Origin: Priestia megaterium NBRC 15308 = ATCC 14581
GTDB lineage: Bacteria > Bacillota > Bacilli > Bacillales > Bacillaceae_H
Length of the DNA: 64,000 nucleotides
Direction: 5' to 3'
Assembly: GCF_000832985.1 (NCBI RefSeq)
Contig: NZ_CP009920.1
Coordinates: forward strand, 248,001 to 312,000
Positions 7,854 through 17,488 of this stretch are shown piece by piece. The position numbers were made by a program, and so were the translations under genes. Below the pieces are notes generated by a model. It saw only the letters and a list, made by a program, of their open reading frames with translations. It was not told the DNA's origin and did no database searches. Position 1 is the first letter of the stretch; every line of letters starts with the position of its first letter.

Positions 7854-8045
7854 TTACTTTTTCGGTGCGTCTAATGCTTGATAGGCAAGCTGATATTTCC
7901 CGCCTTCAGCCACTTCTGCATGGTACAGAGCTTTAAGAGCAAAGTTTTTTTCAAGGCTGTGCTCTTTCATCAGTCCATTCAGCTTACCTTGCAGTTCCTG
8001 ATTGTCTTTAATGAGCTGCTTCATCTGTGATTTTAAATATTTCAT
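7854..8045 (-). CDS. Small coiled-coil protein
   Basis: A 63-residue charged protein beginning MKYLKSQMKQLIKDNQELQG, with a heptad-like pattern over residues 4-32 and a polar C-terminus ending ALDAPKK. The frame is open to 8093, but AAAGGAGCGG lies 9-11 bases before the ATG at 8043-8045, which fixes this start. Function unknown. Confidence 0.6.
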   Translation of the reverse strand: MKYLKSQMKQLIKDNQELQGKLNGLMKEHSLEKNFALKALYHAEVAEGGKYQLAYQALDAPKK

Positions 8046-8134
8046 GGTGTTTTCCGCTCCTTTCACTTGATGAATATCTATCAAGTATATCACTTAAGGA
8101 TAGGATAATGGTAAAACGACTTACAATTGAGCGA

Positions 8135-8665
8135 TTAAATCTGTACAGCTCTGTTTTTTAAGCGTCCTACAAGCGGAACGACGATGATGCCAGCAATAAC
8201 AACTTGCATCACATTCCCCGGTATAGAGCCAAGCGGAACGATCCAGTTACCGTAAAGAATCACTTCGGCAAAATAGTAGCCCACGATTTTTACAATCAGC
8301 GCAGCAACAACTGCCAGTGTGTTCACAAGTGCTCTTTTACCAGGTGCTTTTTCAGATATAAGACCTGCTAAAAAGCCCATTGCCCCTACGATAATAAACG
8401 TAAACGGCGCCCATGCTGTCCAGCCGGAGATGAGGTCGAATAACCCCATTCCAAAAGCCCCGGCGATGGCTCCTGTCTTTTTGCCGTAAATAAAGGCTGC
8501 TATAAAAAGAGGAACGTTGCCTAAATGGATGAGGCCTCCGTTACCCATGATTGGAAGCTTGATGTTGATAAACATTGTCGCTACAAACGTCAGTGCGATA
8601 AAAAGTGCATGCATAGATAAAGCTTTAATTTTGGTTGATTCTCTGGGTGAGTATGTTGAATTCAT
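8135..8665 (-). CDS. ECF transporter S component, substrate unknown
   Basis: A 176-residue membrane protein with about six helices. 'NGGLIHLGNVPLFIAAFIYGKKTGAIAGAFGMGLFDLISGW' is the typical loop-helix region of substrate-binding S components of energy-coupling-factor vitamin transporters. It would bind a micronutrient and use a shared EcfAA'T module encoded elsewhere. The ATG at 8663-8665 sits 8 bases after AAAGAGGT; an upstream in-frame ATG at 8698 has no binding site. I found no recognisable riboswitch before it, so the substrate stays open. Confidence 0.85.
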   Translation of the reverse strand: MNSTYSPRESTKIKALSMHALFIALTFVATMFINIKLPIMGNGGLIHLGNVPLFIAAFIYGKKTGAIAGAFGMGLFDLISGWTAWAPFTFIIVGAMGFLAGLISEKAPGKRALVNTLAVVAALIVKIVGYYFAEVILYGNWIVPLGSIPGNVMQVVIAGIIVVPLVGRLKNRAVQI

Positions 8666-8852
8666 CTGTTGACCTCTTTCTTTTTTTACTACTATCATAC
8701 TCCTAATTACACACTTAATAAATACGTAAAACTATTTATTTAGTAAGGTATATCATTCTAGCAGCACACAGGGATCCGCCAACTTCAAAAATTGTCCTAT
8801 CTGTTCTTAAAAAAATAAAGCTGCTTCTGCTTCCTTTAGCAGACTGCGGCGC

Positions 8853-9023
8853 CTAATTTTTGTTATGGTAAAGAGTCTGTTCGGGCATAATATGAGCAAA
8901 TCGTTCTTTTTCAAGAGTTGACGAAGGCTGATAAATATGAGAAATTATATGTTTGTAGAAATGAATGGAATAACCTAGAATTCCAGCGAAACCTGTTACT
9001 ATAATTGTACTGATATTGACCAA
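8853..9023 (-). CDS. Possible small membrane protein, start unclear
   Basis: A minus-strand frame of about 56 codons reads LVNISTIIVTGFAGILGYSI (one membrane helix), then HFYKHIISHIYQ and a polar tail ending LYHNKN at 8853-8855. The first usable start is a TTG at 9021-9023 with no clear ribosome binding site. Protein-like composition and an A/T-rich tract with short hairpins downstream favour a gene or gene remnant. It runs opposite to the DUF1456 gene and shares its promoter region. Confidence 0.35.
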   Translation of the reverse strand: MVNISTIIVTGFAGILGYSIHFYKHIISHIYQPSSTLEKERFAHIMPEQTLYHNKN

Positions 9024-9087
9024 GTTCGTTCAGATTGTGGCAGTCATGATTTTTACATACAGCAAGCAAGTTATAGGAGGAGCAAGA

Positions 9088-9591
9088 ATGGATAATAACG
9101 ATATTTTAATTAGATTACGATATGCCTTGGATTTAAAAAACACAGAAATGGTAGAGATCTTTAATCTTGGCGGAGTAGACGTAACAAAAGAAGACGTATT
9201 AAAGATCCTTACGAGAACACCGGACGAAGAGGACGAGGATGCAATTCATGCGGACGAACACATCTCGTGCAGTAACAATATGTTAGATTCTTTTTTAAAC
9301 GGTTTTATTACCTTTAAAAGAGGAGAACAAGACCCTAAACCAGGGCAAGCACCTCCAGCGCCGGTTCAAAGCAATCAAAATATGTATAACGTCTTATTAA
9401 AGAAAGTAAAAATTGCTTTGTCCCTAACCAGTGAAGAGATGTTAGAAGTATTCGACGACGGTGGCATACGTGTATCTAAAGCAGAATTAGGTGCTTTATT
9501 ACGAAAAAAAGGCCACAAAAATTACAAACCGTGCAAAGAGAATTTTGCTCGAAAATTCCTAAGAGGCTTAACCGTACAATATAGAGGATAA
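9088..9591 (+). CDS. DUF1456 (YehS-like) protein
   Basis: A 167-residue protein made of two copies of an about 65-residue domain: NDILIRLRYALDLKNTEMVE and NVLLKKVKIALSLTSEEMLE begin equivalent halves, each continuing with 'GG(V/I)xVxKxxV/L'. This is the DUF1456 architecture of E. coli YehS, whose role is unknown. The frame opens at 9016, but AGGAGG at 9075-9080 selects the ATG at 9088. Its stop is 1 base before the next gene's ATG, so translation is probably coupled. Confidence 0.85.
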   Translation: MDNNDILIRLRYALDLKNTEMVEIFNLGGVDVTKEDVLKILTRTPDEEDEDAIHADEHISCSNNMLDSFLNGFITFKRGEQDPKPGQAPPAPVQSNQNMYNVLLKKVKIALSLTSEEMLEVFDDGGIRVSKAELGALLRKKGHKNYKPCKENFARKFLRGLTVQYRG

Positions 9592-9592
9592 A

Positions 9593-10300
9593 ATGATACA
9601 CACTTTTTCAAATCAGAGTATTCATTATGAAATACGATATAAAAACCGAAGTTCTTTTGCAATCAAAGTAGACGGATACGGAACGGTCGAAGTCCTTGCT
9701 CCTAAAGGAACCTCTACTGAACAAGTACGGATGTTATTAGAGAACAACTGGACATTGATTCAGCAAAAAATAAACGAAATGAAAGATAGAACGCATGGAC
9801 CACAGAAAAAAGTCTATGAACCCGGAGAACGCTTTTTGTATGTAGGAAAAAACTATCCGATACAGATTCATCACGATTCGACCATTACAAAGGATTCTGT
9901 AGTGTTTGAAGCGAACACGCTTCAGATTTATGTCAATCAACACGACAATGAAGCGATAAAACAAGCGCTCAAACGCTTTTACTATCAACAATGTAAAGCG
10001 CTAGTAACCAAGAGTATCTCCTCCTATCAAAAACATTTTAAAACAAAGCCGCGCTCCATTTCGATTTCCGATAGCAAAAAAGCGTGGGGCACGTGTGATT
10101 CCAAGCGTCAGCTAACCTTTAACTGGCGGCTGGCAATGGCACCGCAGCACGTCATTGATTACGTAGTCGTTCATGAAATGTGCCACATGGTTCATATGAA
10201 TCACGACCGGTCGTTTTGGCGTCTTGTCGGTAAAATCATGCCCGATTATCGTGAACAAGAGAACTGGCTGGAAATGTCGAGCTGGGAAATGACAGTGTAG
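9593..10300 (+). CDS. YgjP-like M48 family metallopeptidase
   Basis: A 235-residue zinc-metallopeptidase-like protein of the YgjP/DUF45 family. The zinc site is HEMCHMVHMNHDRSFW: HExxH supplies two histidines and a catalytic Glu, and the later H is the third ligand. 'KAWGTCDSKRQLTFNWRLAMAP' just before it is the family signature. The N-terminal part is a strand-rich domain ('KNRSSFAIKVDGYGTVEV'). The role is unproven. Start ATG directly follows the DUF1456 stop with GAGGA inside that gene's end. Confidence 0.88.
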   Translation: MIHTFSNQSIHYEIRYKNRSSFAIKVDGYGTVEVLAPKGTSTEQVRMLLENNWTLIQQKINEMKDRTHGPQKKVYEPGERFLYVGKNYPIQIHHDSTITKDSVVFEANTLQIYVNQHDNEAIKQALKRFYYQQCKALVTKSISSYQKHFKTKPRSISISDSKKAWGTCDSKRQLTFNWRLAMAPQHVIDYVVVHEMCHMVHMNHDRSFWRLVGKIMPDYREQENWLEMSSWEMTV

Positions 10301-10309
10301 TGGCTACAT

Positions 10310-10350
10310 AAAAAAGAGCAGAAGCCCCGGGGCATACTGCTCTTTTTTTA
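10310..10350. terminator. Bidirectional terminator
   Basis: AAAAAAGAGCAG and CTGCTCTTTTTT arms between the convergent YgjP-like and fbp genes. Confidence 0.85.
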
Positions 10351-10353
10351 TCT

Positions 10354-12282
10354 TTAACTATAGCGATATTTTCTTAAATCTTTTAAAATCGAAATTTCTT
10401 TTAACAATTCTTCTCCGACGTTTGTTTCTAAAACCATTTTTCTTTCTAGTTCTTTATCAACCAATCGCTTTACGGATAAAACGTCCGTTCCTTCTAATAA
10501 AATCTCTTCTTTTGAATTAAAGTGTTTATGAGCGACTAGCTGCATACCGTAAGAATTATATAATAATGTATAGCCAGCAATCCCTGTTGTAGACTGATAC
10601 GCTTTTGAAAAACCGCCGTCAATAACAATCATCTTTCCATTTGCTTTGACTGGGTTTTCTCCTTCAATTTCTTTGACTGGCGTATGACCATTAATGATAT
10701 GACCATGATCCGGATTCAGCTTAAATTCTTCCAGAATGTTTCGGCAGACTTCTTCATTTTCCCGTAAGTAGTAATACGGATTCTTTTTTTCTTTATGCGT
10801 TGCTTTATCACTGATAAAATATCGTTCAAACGTCGTCATTGCGCGTTTCCCGAAAAGTGATGAATATTCCCCTGTCCATAGGTACCAGACCATATCTGTT
10901 GCCAAATCATCCGTTTCTTCAGGATGTGCAAAAGCCTCTTGTAAATAATGTTCAAACACATCAAGCAAGTTGCGTCCCGCATACGTTTTATCTTCTATCG
11001 TCATTTTTTCCATGTTTCCTTCTTCATCTAAAGGAATGCAGCCGTGTATTAATAAGTTTCCGTTGTATTTTAAATAAAGGCTGCCTTTTTTCATCAGAAA
11101 CTTCATATGTCTCGCCAGCTTTTCCGAATGCTGCACAGAAAGCAGCAGTCTTTCCATTACCTGCTCTTCTTCTTCTAATAGCTGATCAGGCTGCGCCGGA
11201 TTAATCGTTGCAAAGCAGCTGTTTTCTAGCTGATACGTGTTTCCGTATATCGTAATTTCATTTTTATCATAATCAATTTTTTCAAGCAACAGCCTTTCTG
11301 ACATATTAAAGAAAGGACGTCTTTTTATAATCGGACTTTCAAGCTTGAACTGAATCATCGCAATAGCCTGATGAATTTTCGTAATTTGTAGTCGCTCGTG
11401 ATCGGATAGTTTATCACTTGAGCTTACCTTTGGTCTAAAAGCAGGATTATCATCATAATATTTCTCCGCCAGGTTAAGCAGGGGTCTCAGGTTAATGCCA
11501 TATACGTCTTCAATAATATCTAGATTGTCGTATCTCGCGCAGATACGAATAATATTGGCAAGACACACTTTCGAACCCGCAAAAGCCCCTAGCCATAGCA
11601 CATCGTGATTTCCCCACTGAATATCAACGGAGTGATAGTTAATCAGCGTATCCATAATTTTATCCGGTTCAGGTCCACGGTCATAAATATCCCCTACTAC
11701 GTGCAGATGGTCCACAACCAATCTTTGCGTCGTATAAGCAAGTCCTATAATAAGCTTATCGGCTTGTCCCAGAGAAATAATCTGCTGAACAATCTTTGTA
11801 TAGTACTGTTCTTTATTTGTAAATTCATCCGTTTTATATAGCAGCTCTTCAATAATGTACACAAATTGATCCGGCAATGCTTTACGCAGTTTAGAACGCG
11901 TGTATTTAGAAGAAGCGTACGAAATGAGATTAAGCATACGATCAATGATTTCTGTATACCATTGATAGAGTTCCTTTTTGTTTCGAAACTGCGCTTTAAT
12001 CAACGGTAATTTTTCTTCAGGATAATACACTAATGTCGCAAATTCATTGATTTCTTTGTCTGATAATACATTTTTAAAAAGGTCTTTGATTTTCTCTTTT
12101 ACATTTCCCGAACCGTTTCGCAGCACGTGCTGAAAGGCTTGATATTCGCCGTGTAAATCACTGACAAAATGTTCGGTCCCCTTTGGCAGATGAAGAATAG
12201 CTTCAAGGTTAATAATTTCGGTTACCACTTTTTCTTCCGTATCATACTTTTGTGCAAGTAAATCTAGGTATTTTGTGTTCAA
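10354..12282 (-). CDS. fbp: Fructose-1,6-bisphosphatase, class III
   Basis: Removes the 1-phosphate of fructose 1,6-bisphosphate in gluconeogenesis, in the cytoplasm. About 642 residues, close to B. subtilis Fbp, with near-identical stretches throughout. Metallophosphoesterase motifs are [23 protein letters not shown] and [12 protein letters not shown]; '[21 protein letters not shown]' is also strongly conserved. The frame opens at an ATG at 12312, but AAAGGGGA 9 bases before the TTG at 12280-12282 ([12 protein letters not shown]) marks the likely start. A possible attenuator lies about 230 bases upstream. Confidence 0.97.
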   Translation of the reverse strand: MNTKYLDLLAQKYDTEEKVVTEIINLEAILHLPKGTEHFVSDLHGEYQAFQHVLRNGSGNVKEKIKDLFKNVLSDKEINEFATLVYYPEEKLPLIKAQFRNKKELYQWYTEIIDRMLNLISYASSKYTRSKLRKALPDQFVYIIEELLYKTDEFTNKEQYYTKIVQQIISLGQADKLIIGLAYTTQRLVVDHLHVVGDIYDRGPEPDKIMDTLINYHSVDIQWGNHDVLWLGAFAGSKVCLANIIRICARYDNLDIIEDVYGINLRPLLNLAEKYYDDNPAFRPKVSSSDKLSDHERLQITKIHQAIAMIQFKLESPIIKRRPFFNMSERLLLEKIDYDKNEITIYGNTYQLENSCFATINPAQPDQLLEEEEQVMERLLLSVQHSEKLARHMKFLMKKGSLYLKYNGNLLIHGCIPLDEEGNMEKMTIEDKTYAGRNLLDVFEHYLQEAFAHPEETDDLATDMVWYLWTGEYSSLFGKRAMTTFERYFISDKATHKEKKNPYYYLRENEEVCRNILEEFKLNPDHGHIINGHTPVKEIEGENPVKANGKMIVIDGGFSKAYQSTTGIAGYTLLYNSYGMQLVAHKHFNSKEEILLEGTDVLSVKRLVDKELERKMVLETNVGEELLKEISILKDLRKYRYS

Positions 12283-12510
12283 AACTATGTATCCCCTTTC
12301 AACGTTCACCATTTAGTATAATCACCGTTATAACCTTGTAAGATAAATTGTGATCATAATGTAACGCACCTCTTATTTAACTCTTTTCTCTCCACGCCTC
12401 ACCCCTTTATTTTAACCTATTTTACGTATAGGTAAAATGGTATAAAGTCTATTTGTTTATAAAGATTAAACGATCTTGCCCCTTTAAAGATGACAGCTAG
12501 CTGGTAACAT

Positions 12511-12640
12511 AAAAAAACCTGCTGATCTCAGTCAACAGGTTCGATACATATGAAAGAAGCGCACATAATTAAAAAAGTTTACTCCGACCTCTATATAATA
12601 GCAGGTTTTTTCTTCCCTAGCTGTGAGATATCTCACAGCG
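12511..12640 (-). promoter_or_regulatory. Candidate attenuator or small RNA upstream of fbp
   Basis: On the minus strand AACCTGTTGA-CTGAGA-TCAGCAGGTT followed by T7 (12541 down to 12511) is a classic terminator. Sixty bases earlier in the transcript, AAAAAACCTGCT (12612-12600) can pair with the terminator's 3' arm plus T-run instead, an anti-terminator arrangement. A 20-bp palindrome (12620-12639) stands at the 5' side. It could also be an independent small RNA of about 100-130 nt. Confidence 0.4.
12620..12639. repeat. Perfect 20-bp palindrome
   Basis: GCTGTGAGATATCTCACAGC, perfectly self-complementary; operator-like. No clear gene starts directly beside it. Confidence 0.5.
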
Positions 12641-12941
12641 TTAAGATCTTGCTGGTGTTACAATAAAAATGACCTTTCTGAGACAGGAAAAGTCATCCTT
12701 TGTATTATATAAGAATCATCATTCTGTTGAATCTCTGTTCTTTTATGTTCAGAGATTTTTTCTGTTGGATTTGTTAGATGAAGAGAAAAATCAAGGGGAA
12801 ATCATCACATTAATGTCTGCTAATACCTTATCCACCCTAATTCTGACCGTTTCACTATTTCAGCATATCCGGTTTTAAAACCCGCCCCTAAGCAATTTAG
12901 CTATACAACGGGCGCCCTGTACTAAATAAATTTTACGATAT
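12640..12941. other. Non-coding stretch with no supported gene
   Basis: A 69-codon plus-strand frame (12669-12878) has no ribosome binding site and low-complexity, improbable composition. A hairpin ATGACCTTTC / GAAAAGTCAT lies at 12668-12693. I see nothing else here. Confidence 0.5.
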
Positions 12942-12979
12942 AAAAAAGCAGCGGATGTAAAACATCACGCTGCTTTTCT
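12942..12979 (-). terminator. Intrinsic terminator of yitT-like gene
   Basis: GCAGCG-GATGT / ACATC-A-CGCTGC, flanked by A6 on the left, which is the T-run on the minus strand. Confidence 0.8.
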
Positions 12980-13047
12980 TATCTCTACACTCTAACCTAA
13001 AAGTGAATTATTGCAGAGTGTTCGTACGAATGTAGTGATTTGTGAAC

Positions 13048-13923
13048 TTAGTGAATATTATTCTTTCTGAAATTACCGCCTTTAACTTCCGCTACGTCAT
13101 ATACCGTAACAAAAGCCGTTGGGTCAATTTCATTGATGATTTCTTTCATTTTACTTTCTTCCAAACGGTTGATTACGCATGTGATTTCCTTAAATTTTTC
13201 ATGAGAATAACCGCCGTAAGCTTCTTTGTATGTAGCGCTTCGACCTAAACGATCACGTATTGTCTCTACCATTAATGCAGGCTGAGAAGTGATAATCTGG
13301 AAGGTTTTCGATCCGCTTAGTCCTACCTCTACGATGTGAATAACTTTGGATGCAATAAAGTATGCAATTGCAGAAAGAATCGCGCCTTGCAGACCAAATA
13401 CTAATGAAACGAAAATAAATACAAATGCATTTAAGAACAAAATAAGATCACTTGTTCCAAACGGCAATTTTCGAGAAAGCAGTACGGCCAGCATATCGAT
13501 GCCATCTAAGGCCCCGCCGTTACGAAGTGCAATTCCCATTCCAAACCCGAGGATAATACCGCCAACAACGGTTACGAGTAGTGTATCTCCTTCAATAATT
13601 GCTGGAGTGTGATGCATGAGGCTAGTACCGACAGCTAATGAGACAATTCCGAGGATGGAAAATATGGCAAAGCTTTTCCCAATTTGTTGATATCCTAACC
13701 ATACAAAAGGAATGTTGATAACGGCAATGAGAACCCCAAGTGGCAAGCCAAATAGGTTTGAAGCAACGATGCTAATGCCTGTTACCCCTCCATCTGAAAC
13801 ATGATTTGGAATTAAGACAGTTTCTAAGCCGTAAGCTGCAATAATTCCTCCGATAATGACCATTAACGCTCGGAAAGCAATTTTTAGCCGCTTAGGCCTG
13901 TGATGTTTTTTAGGTGTGTTCAT
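13048..13923 (-). CDS. YitT family membrane protein
   Basis: A 291-residue YitT-family protein: five or six membrane helices in the first 200 residues (starting ALMVIIGGIIAAYGLETVLI) and a C-terminal cytoplasmic DUF2179 domain (ITSQPALMVETIRDRLGRSA; 'KEITCVINRLEESKMKEII'). Signature motifs 'GGVTGISIVAS' and 'NGGALDGIDMLA' are present. The transported solute is unknown. GAGGA before the ATG at 13921-13923 fixes the start, 17 codons inside the open frame. Monocistronic. Confidence 0.9.
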   Translation of the reverse strand: MNTPKKHHRPKRLKIAFRALMVIIGGIIAAYGLETVLIPNHVSDGGVTGISIVASNLFGLPLGVLIAVINIPFVWLGYQQIGKSFAIFSILGIVSLAVGTSLMHHTPAIIEGDTLLVTVVGGIILGFGMGIALRNGGALDGIDMLAVLLSRKLPFGTSDLILFLNAFVFIFVSLVFGLQGAILSAIAYFIASKVIHIVEVGLSGSKTFQIITSQPALMVETIRDRLGRSATYKEAYGGYSHEKFKEITCVINRLEESKMKEIINEIDPTAFVTVYDVAEVKGGNFRKNNIH

Positions 13924-14104
13924 ATAATTCCTCACTTTTAAATGTTTTTTACTATTTAAGTGTACCACAAACATTCTCTTTATTTGAACTAAGGAGGCTT
14001 ACGTATCGCTTTTTAGCTCACATAGTGCAAACATAGATAAAAGAGAAATTCTAGCTGTACAGACTCTATCCTTGCAATAAGTCCCTATTTCTGTTAAGTT
14101 TAAG

Positions 14105-14414
<310 letters not shown>

Positions 14415-14428
14415 TCCATCATAAATAT

Positions 14429-14461
14429 AAAAAGACAGACTCCATCGAGTCTGTCTTTTTC
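14429..14461 (+). terminator. Intrinsic terminator of csp gene
   Basis: AAAAAGACAGACTC / GAGTCTGTCTTTTT, a perfect 14-bp stem with a 4-base loop. Confidence 0.9.
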
Positions 14462-14483
14462 ATTTCCTTGAAAATGTCATAAT

Positions 14484-14511
14484 AAAACCCTATCCACTAA
14501 GGGATAGGGCT
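14484..14511 (-). terminator. Intrinsic terminator
   Basis: CCCTATCC / GGATAGGG stem; on the minus strand it is followed by TTTTATTAT. Ends the small gene at 14598. Confidence 0.8.
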
Positions 14512-14597
14512 TATTAATACAAAAATAGTAATCGGTAATACAAATGGTAAATTCAGTATAGCATAATATAGACAAAATCCAAACTATAAATCAATAT

Positions 14598-14768
14598 TTA
14601 TTCATGTTTCATTAATTCTTCTTCAAAGAAAAACGTACTTGGATATTTATCCACTGTATAAGAGTATCTTTTCATGTTTTTTACATAATGGCTTTTTAAG
14701 ATGATCACTCTTTCATTAGATGCTTTTATATTTACAATTTCTCCATTAGTAAATAAGCTTATACTCAT
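14598..14768 (-). CDS. Small hypothetical protein, 56 aa
   Basis: A 56-residue soluble protein beginning MSISLFTNGEIVNIKAS, with beta-strand-like alternation and a C-terminal 'YPSTFFFEEELMKHE'. GGAGAGAGGGTGAG before the ATG at 14766-14768 fixes the start. It stands between the two cold-shock genes with its own terminator. I do not recognise the family. Confidence 0.65.
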   Translation of the reverse strand: MSISLFTNGEIVNIKASNERVIILKSHYVKNMKRYSYTVDKYPSTFFFEEELMKHE

Positions 14769-15047
14769 ATCTCTCACCCTCTCTCCTATCAAAAATAATC
14801 AAATTTTTAACTTTATTTATCGGGAAATATAATGTGATCTCTCAATGGCTAATCCAGCGAAGGTTAGTTATTTTTGATACCTTCAGGCGTATATGTACTC
14901 CTAAAGCATACAGTTCTATAACCATAAGGGGTTTTTTCTATTTTTTGCGACATGGGATTTTACATATAGGTAGCTCTGCTTTAATAGCATTCTGTCTCCA
15001 ATGTCTGTACTTATTTTTTAAGTAATCTTTTTAAATTATTAAACTCC

Positions 15048-15086
15048 AAAGCAAAAAGACCCCTATGTGGAGTCTTTTTTGCTTTT
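15048..15086 (-). terminator. Intrinsic terminator of second csp gene
   Basis: AAAGCAAAAAGAC / GTCTTTTTTGCTTT arms; T-rich on both strands. Confidence 0.8.
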
Positions 15087-15088
15087 AA

Positions 15089-15292
15089 TTATGCTACTTT
15101 ATGAACGTTAGCAGCTTGTGCTCCACGTTGGCCTTGTTCGATGTCAAACGTTACTTTTTGACCTTCTTCTAATGATTTAAAGCCTTCACCTTGAATAGAG
15201 CTGAAATGTACGAATACATCGTCTCCGCCTTCAATTTCGATAAAGCCGAAGCCTTTGTCTGCATTAAACCATTTCACTGTACCTTGTTCCAT
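15089..15292 (-). CDS. Cold-shock protein, CspB type
   Basis: A 67-residue OB-fold cold-shock protein with RNP1 KGFGFI and RNP2 VFVHF and the full aromatic face (W8, F9, F15, F17, F27, F30). It differs from the 14214 paralogue mainly around residues 19-22 (EIEGG for ERENG) and at the C-terminus. The leader matches that of the paralogue in sequence and order. Both ATGs are preceded by the identical AGGAGGCAACAATT. Role: single-stranded nucleic acid chaperone. Confidence 0.97.
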   Translation of the reverse strand: MEQGTVKWFNADKGFGFIEIEGGDDVFVHFSSIQGEGFKSLEEGQKVTFDIEQGQRGAQAANVHKVA

Positions 15293-15430
15293 AATTGTTG
15301 CCTCCTGGTGTGGAATACTCCACGGTTGTATTACTACCCTTGTCCAACCATACTATCTTAAGATAAAAAATTCTATGGAAGAGATTTCTCTTCTCTCAAT
15401 CTTATACCGAACAAAAATAATTAACTTAAT
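15293..15430 (-). promoter_or_regulatory. Cold-shock leader of second csp gene
   Basis: Contains, in transcript order, TTATTTTTGTTCGGTA (about 15428-15413), AAGGGTAGTAATACAA and CACACCAGGAGGCAACAATT, each nearly identical to the leader at 14105-14213, with unrelated spacers between. Confidence 0.6.
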
Positions 15431-15488
15431 CGTAACATACAGAATCAAAAATAGCAAATACAGGGAATGAGATAAAGGATTGAATGAT

Positions 15489-15532
15489 AAAAAGAGCCTT
15501 CTCTATGCGATACAAGGAGAAGGCTCTTTTTT
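15489..15532 (-). terminator. Intrinsic terminator of MFS gene
   Basis: AAAAAGAGCCTTCTC / GAGAAGGCTCTTTTT, perfect 15-bp stem, T-run on both strands. Confidence 0.85.
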
Positions 15533-15583
15533 AGTGTTCATATTTTGCGCAGCAGTTAATTCAGCTGCTGCTGTTTATTTACT

Positions 15584-16987
15584 TTATTTTTCTGTTTGCT
15601 CTGTGTGCCACCATAATGAATCTTTTGGATTTTCAACTGCTTCATTGTATTCAGATTTAGAAGCAACTGTTGGGTATGAACCTTTGAGTGATTTTCCTGC
15701 CGTGTTCGCAAACAGGAACAAGATTACGAAGAATCCAATGATGCTCACAATCGTTAAATAGAACGCTGGAGCCAAGTGATTGCCCGTTGCGTGAACTAAC
15801 CATGTCGCAACTAATGGCGTCGTTCCTCCAAAGATAGAAACTGAAACATTAAACGTGATCGCTAATGTTCGGTAGCGAATATCTGTGTAGAACATTGTTG
15901 GCAGCGTTCCTGGCATTGTTCCTTCATACGTAGCAAGTAAAACACCTAGAATAAGTATACCGATTGAAACAAATACTAAACCATTTAAGTTGATTAAATA
16001 GAACGAAAAGGCTGACAGTAAGCTCAATCCACCTAAACCGATTAAGAAAACTTTCTTGTTTCCGATTTTGTCGCTCAGTTTTCCAAACATAAGAGCAAGC
16101 GGCACCATTAAAATCATAACTGCCGTAATTAATACCGTACCAACTGTGTTTGATAAACCAATAATTTCATTCAAATAAGAAGGCATGTACGATAATAGCA
16201 TATAGTTTGTAATGTTAAAGAAAGCCACGGCTACGAAACAAACAAACACATCTTTTTTGTGATTTTTTAAAATAGAGAGGAAGCTTTCTTCTTCGACTTC
16301 GTCTTCGTTGGAAAGTTCATTTTCAAAAATAGGTGTTTCCCCTAAACTTCTTCGTAAATAAAAACCAATAAGTCCTAAAGGCAATCCTAATAAGAAGGGA
16401 ATTCTCCAGCCCCATGAGGCCATTTGTTTATCCGACAGAATAAAAAATAGTAAGCTAGCTAGCAGTGAAGCAAGAATATAGCCAACAAGTGTACCGATTT
16501 CTAGTCCACTTCCAAGCACATTTCGCTTATTGTCTGGAGACGATTCTGCAATATACACCATCGCACCGGCATATTCACCACCAGTTGAAAAACCTTGAAT
16601 GATTCGTGCAATTAATAAAAGGATGGGTGCCCATATACCGATTTGATCATATGTAGGTAACAACCCAATGAGTAATGTGGAAAAGGCCATTAAAATAATG
16701 GTGGTGGTTAAAACGACTTTCCTTCCTAACTTGTCCCCAATTCTACCGAATATAACACCGCCTAATGGACGCATTAAAAAGGCAATCGCAAATGTGGCAA
16801 ATGTGAACACTAATTTGAGCTGATCATTTTCAACTGCGCTAAAAAAGTTTTGACTAATAATTACGGCTAAATATGAATACAAGCCAAAGTCAAACCATTC
16901 CATCGCGTTTCCTACTCCTGTAGCAAAGACGCTTTTTTTAGCTTTGTCAATATCTACGACGTTAATTTTTTTCTTATTAAACTTCAT
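15584..16987 (-). CDS. MFS transporter, metabolite:H+ symporter (ProP-like) family
   Basis: A 467-residue 12-helix carrier of the metabolite:H+ symporter branch of the MFS, which holds proline/betaine (ProP) and citrate or shikimate carriers. Motifs: [19 protein letters not shown] at the first helix, [18 protein letters not shown] (loop 2-3) and [15 protein letters not shown] (helix 4-5), all hallmarks of this branch. GGAGGTGA lies 9 bases before the ATG. An osmolyte role is plausible but unproven. It has a strong promoter with a palindrome over the -35 box. Confidence 0.9.
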   Translation of the reverse strand: MKFNKKKINVVDIDKAKKSVFATGVGNAMEWFDFGLYSYLAVIISQNFFSAVENDQLKLVFTFATFAIAFLMRPLGGVIFGRIGDKLGRKVVLTTTIILMAFSTLLIGLLPTYDQIGIWAPILLLIARIIQGFSTGGEYAGAMVYIAESSPDNKRNVLGSGLEIGTLVGYILASLLASLLFFILSDKQMASWGWRIPFLLGLPLGLIGFYLRRSLGETPIFENELSNEDEVEEESFLSILKNHKKDVFVCFVAVAFFNITNYMLLSYMPSYLNEIIGLSNTVGTVLITAVMILMVPLALMFGKLSDKIGNKKVFLIGLGGLSLLSAFSFYLINLNGLVFVSIGILILGVLLATYEGTMPGTLPTMFYTDIRYRTLAITFNVSVSIFGGTTPLVATWLVHATGNHLAPAFYLTIVSIIGFFVILFLFANTAGKSLKGSYPTVASKSEYNEAVENPKDSLWWHTEQTEK

Positions 16988-17014
16988 TTCATTACGTCAC
17001 CTCCGCGGTATACG

Positions 17015-17051
17015 ATTATACAAGACTGAGTAGTAAAGTCAAATTTGACTT
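17015..17051 (-). promoter_or_regulatory. Sigma-A promoter with palindromic operator
   Basis: On the minus strand TTGACT (17042-17037), 16 bases, TATAAT (17020-17015). The perfect palindrome AAGTCAAATTTGACTT at 17036-17051 covers the -35 box, so a dimeric regulator probably controls the MFS gene. Confidence 0.65.
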
Positions 17052-17420
17052 ACTGTATTTCACACTTAAATGTATTGTAACTCTCTTTATTTTTAAGTAA
17101 AAAACGAAAAATATTCATGTGATGTTAAATATTAAAAAAGGTTATAGCTAAAGGGATTGAAGCCAAAAATTGCTGAGAAAGGAACGCTAACAAATAAATG
17201 AATTAAAACCAAAATAAACTTTTTTTATTTCAACGTACAATTCATTGCTATTTAAAAAACGATTTTCACCTAAAATAGGGATCGTTTTCGATGGAATTAC
17301 AGTCGCTGAAATAGTAACTTGTTGTTAAAGAGAGCGCATCTGGTTTACTATGTGCTTGGTAGCAATTTCCACTCAGGTTATCTGACAATTATTGTTACAA
17401 CCCATTAGATATAAGCTTTA
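17052..17420. other. A/T-rich stretch without a supported gene
   Basis: No frame with a credible start or composition on either strand; no stable hairpins noticed. Confidence 0.4.
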
Positions 17421-17453
17421 TTTTGTAATAGATACACTGTTTCTATTACAAAA
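17421..17453. promoter_or_regulatory. Orphan 12-bp inverted repeat
   Basis: TTTTGTAATAGA and TCTATTACAAAA separated by 9 bases, perfect. It has operator geometry but faces only a decayed gene (17489-17746), so it may be the fossil of its control region or terminator. Confidence 0.35.
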
Positions 17454-17488
17454 ATTATGTAGCCTTAAAAATAAATATAAAGCTCGTT

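Noticed and set aside
8666-8880. Vitamin riboswitch before the ECF S component
   Set aside because: I looked for preQ1, THF, TPP and FMN-like conserved motifs in the minus-strand leader and found none convincing.
12669-12878. 69-codon plus-strand open frame
   Set aside because: No ribosome binding site, hydrophobic/random composition, and it lies over hairpins; not supported as a gene.
14834-15025. 63-codon frame between the csp genes
   Set aside because: No binding site and no protein-like pattern; part of an A/T-rich spacer.
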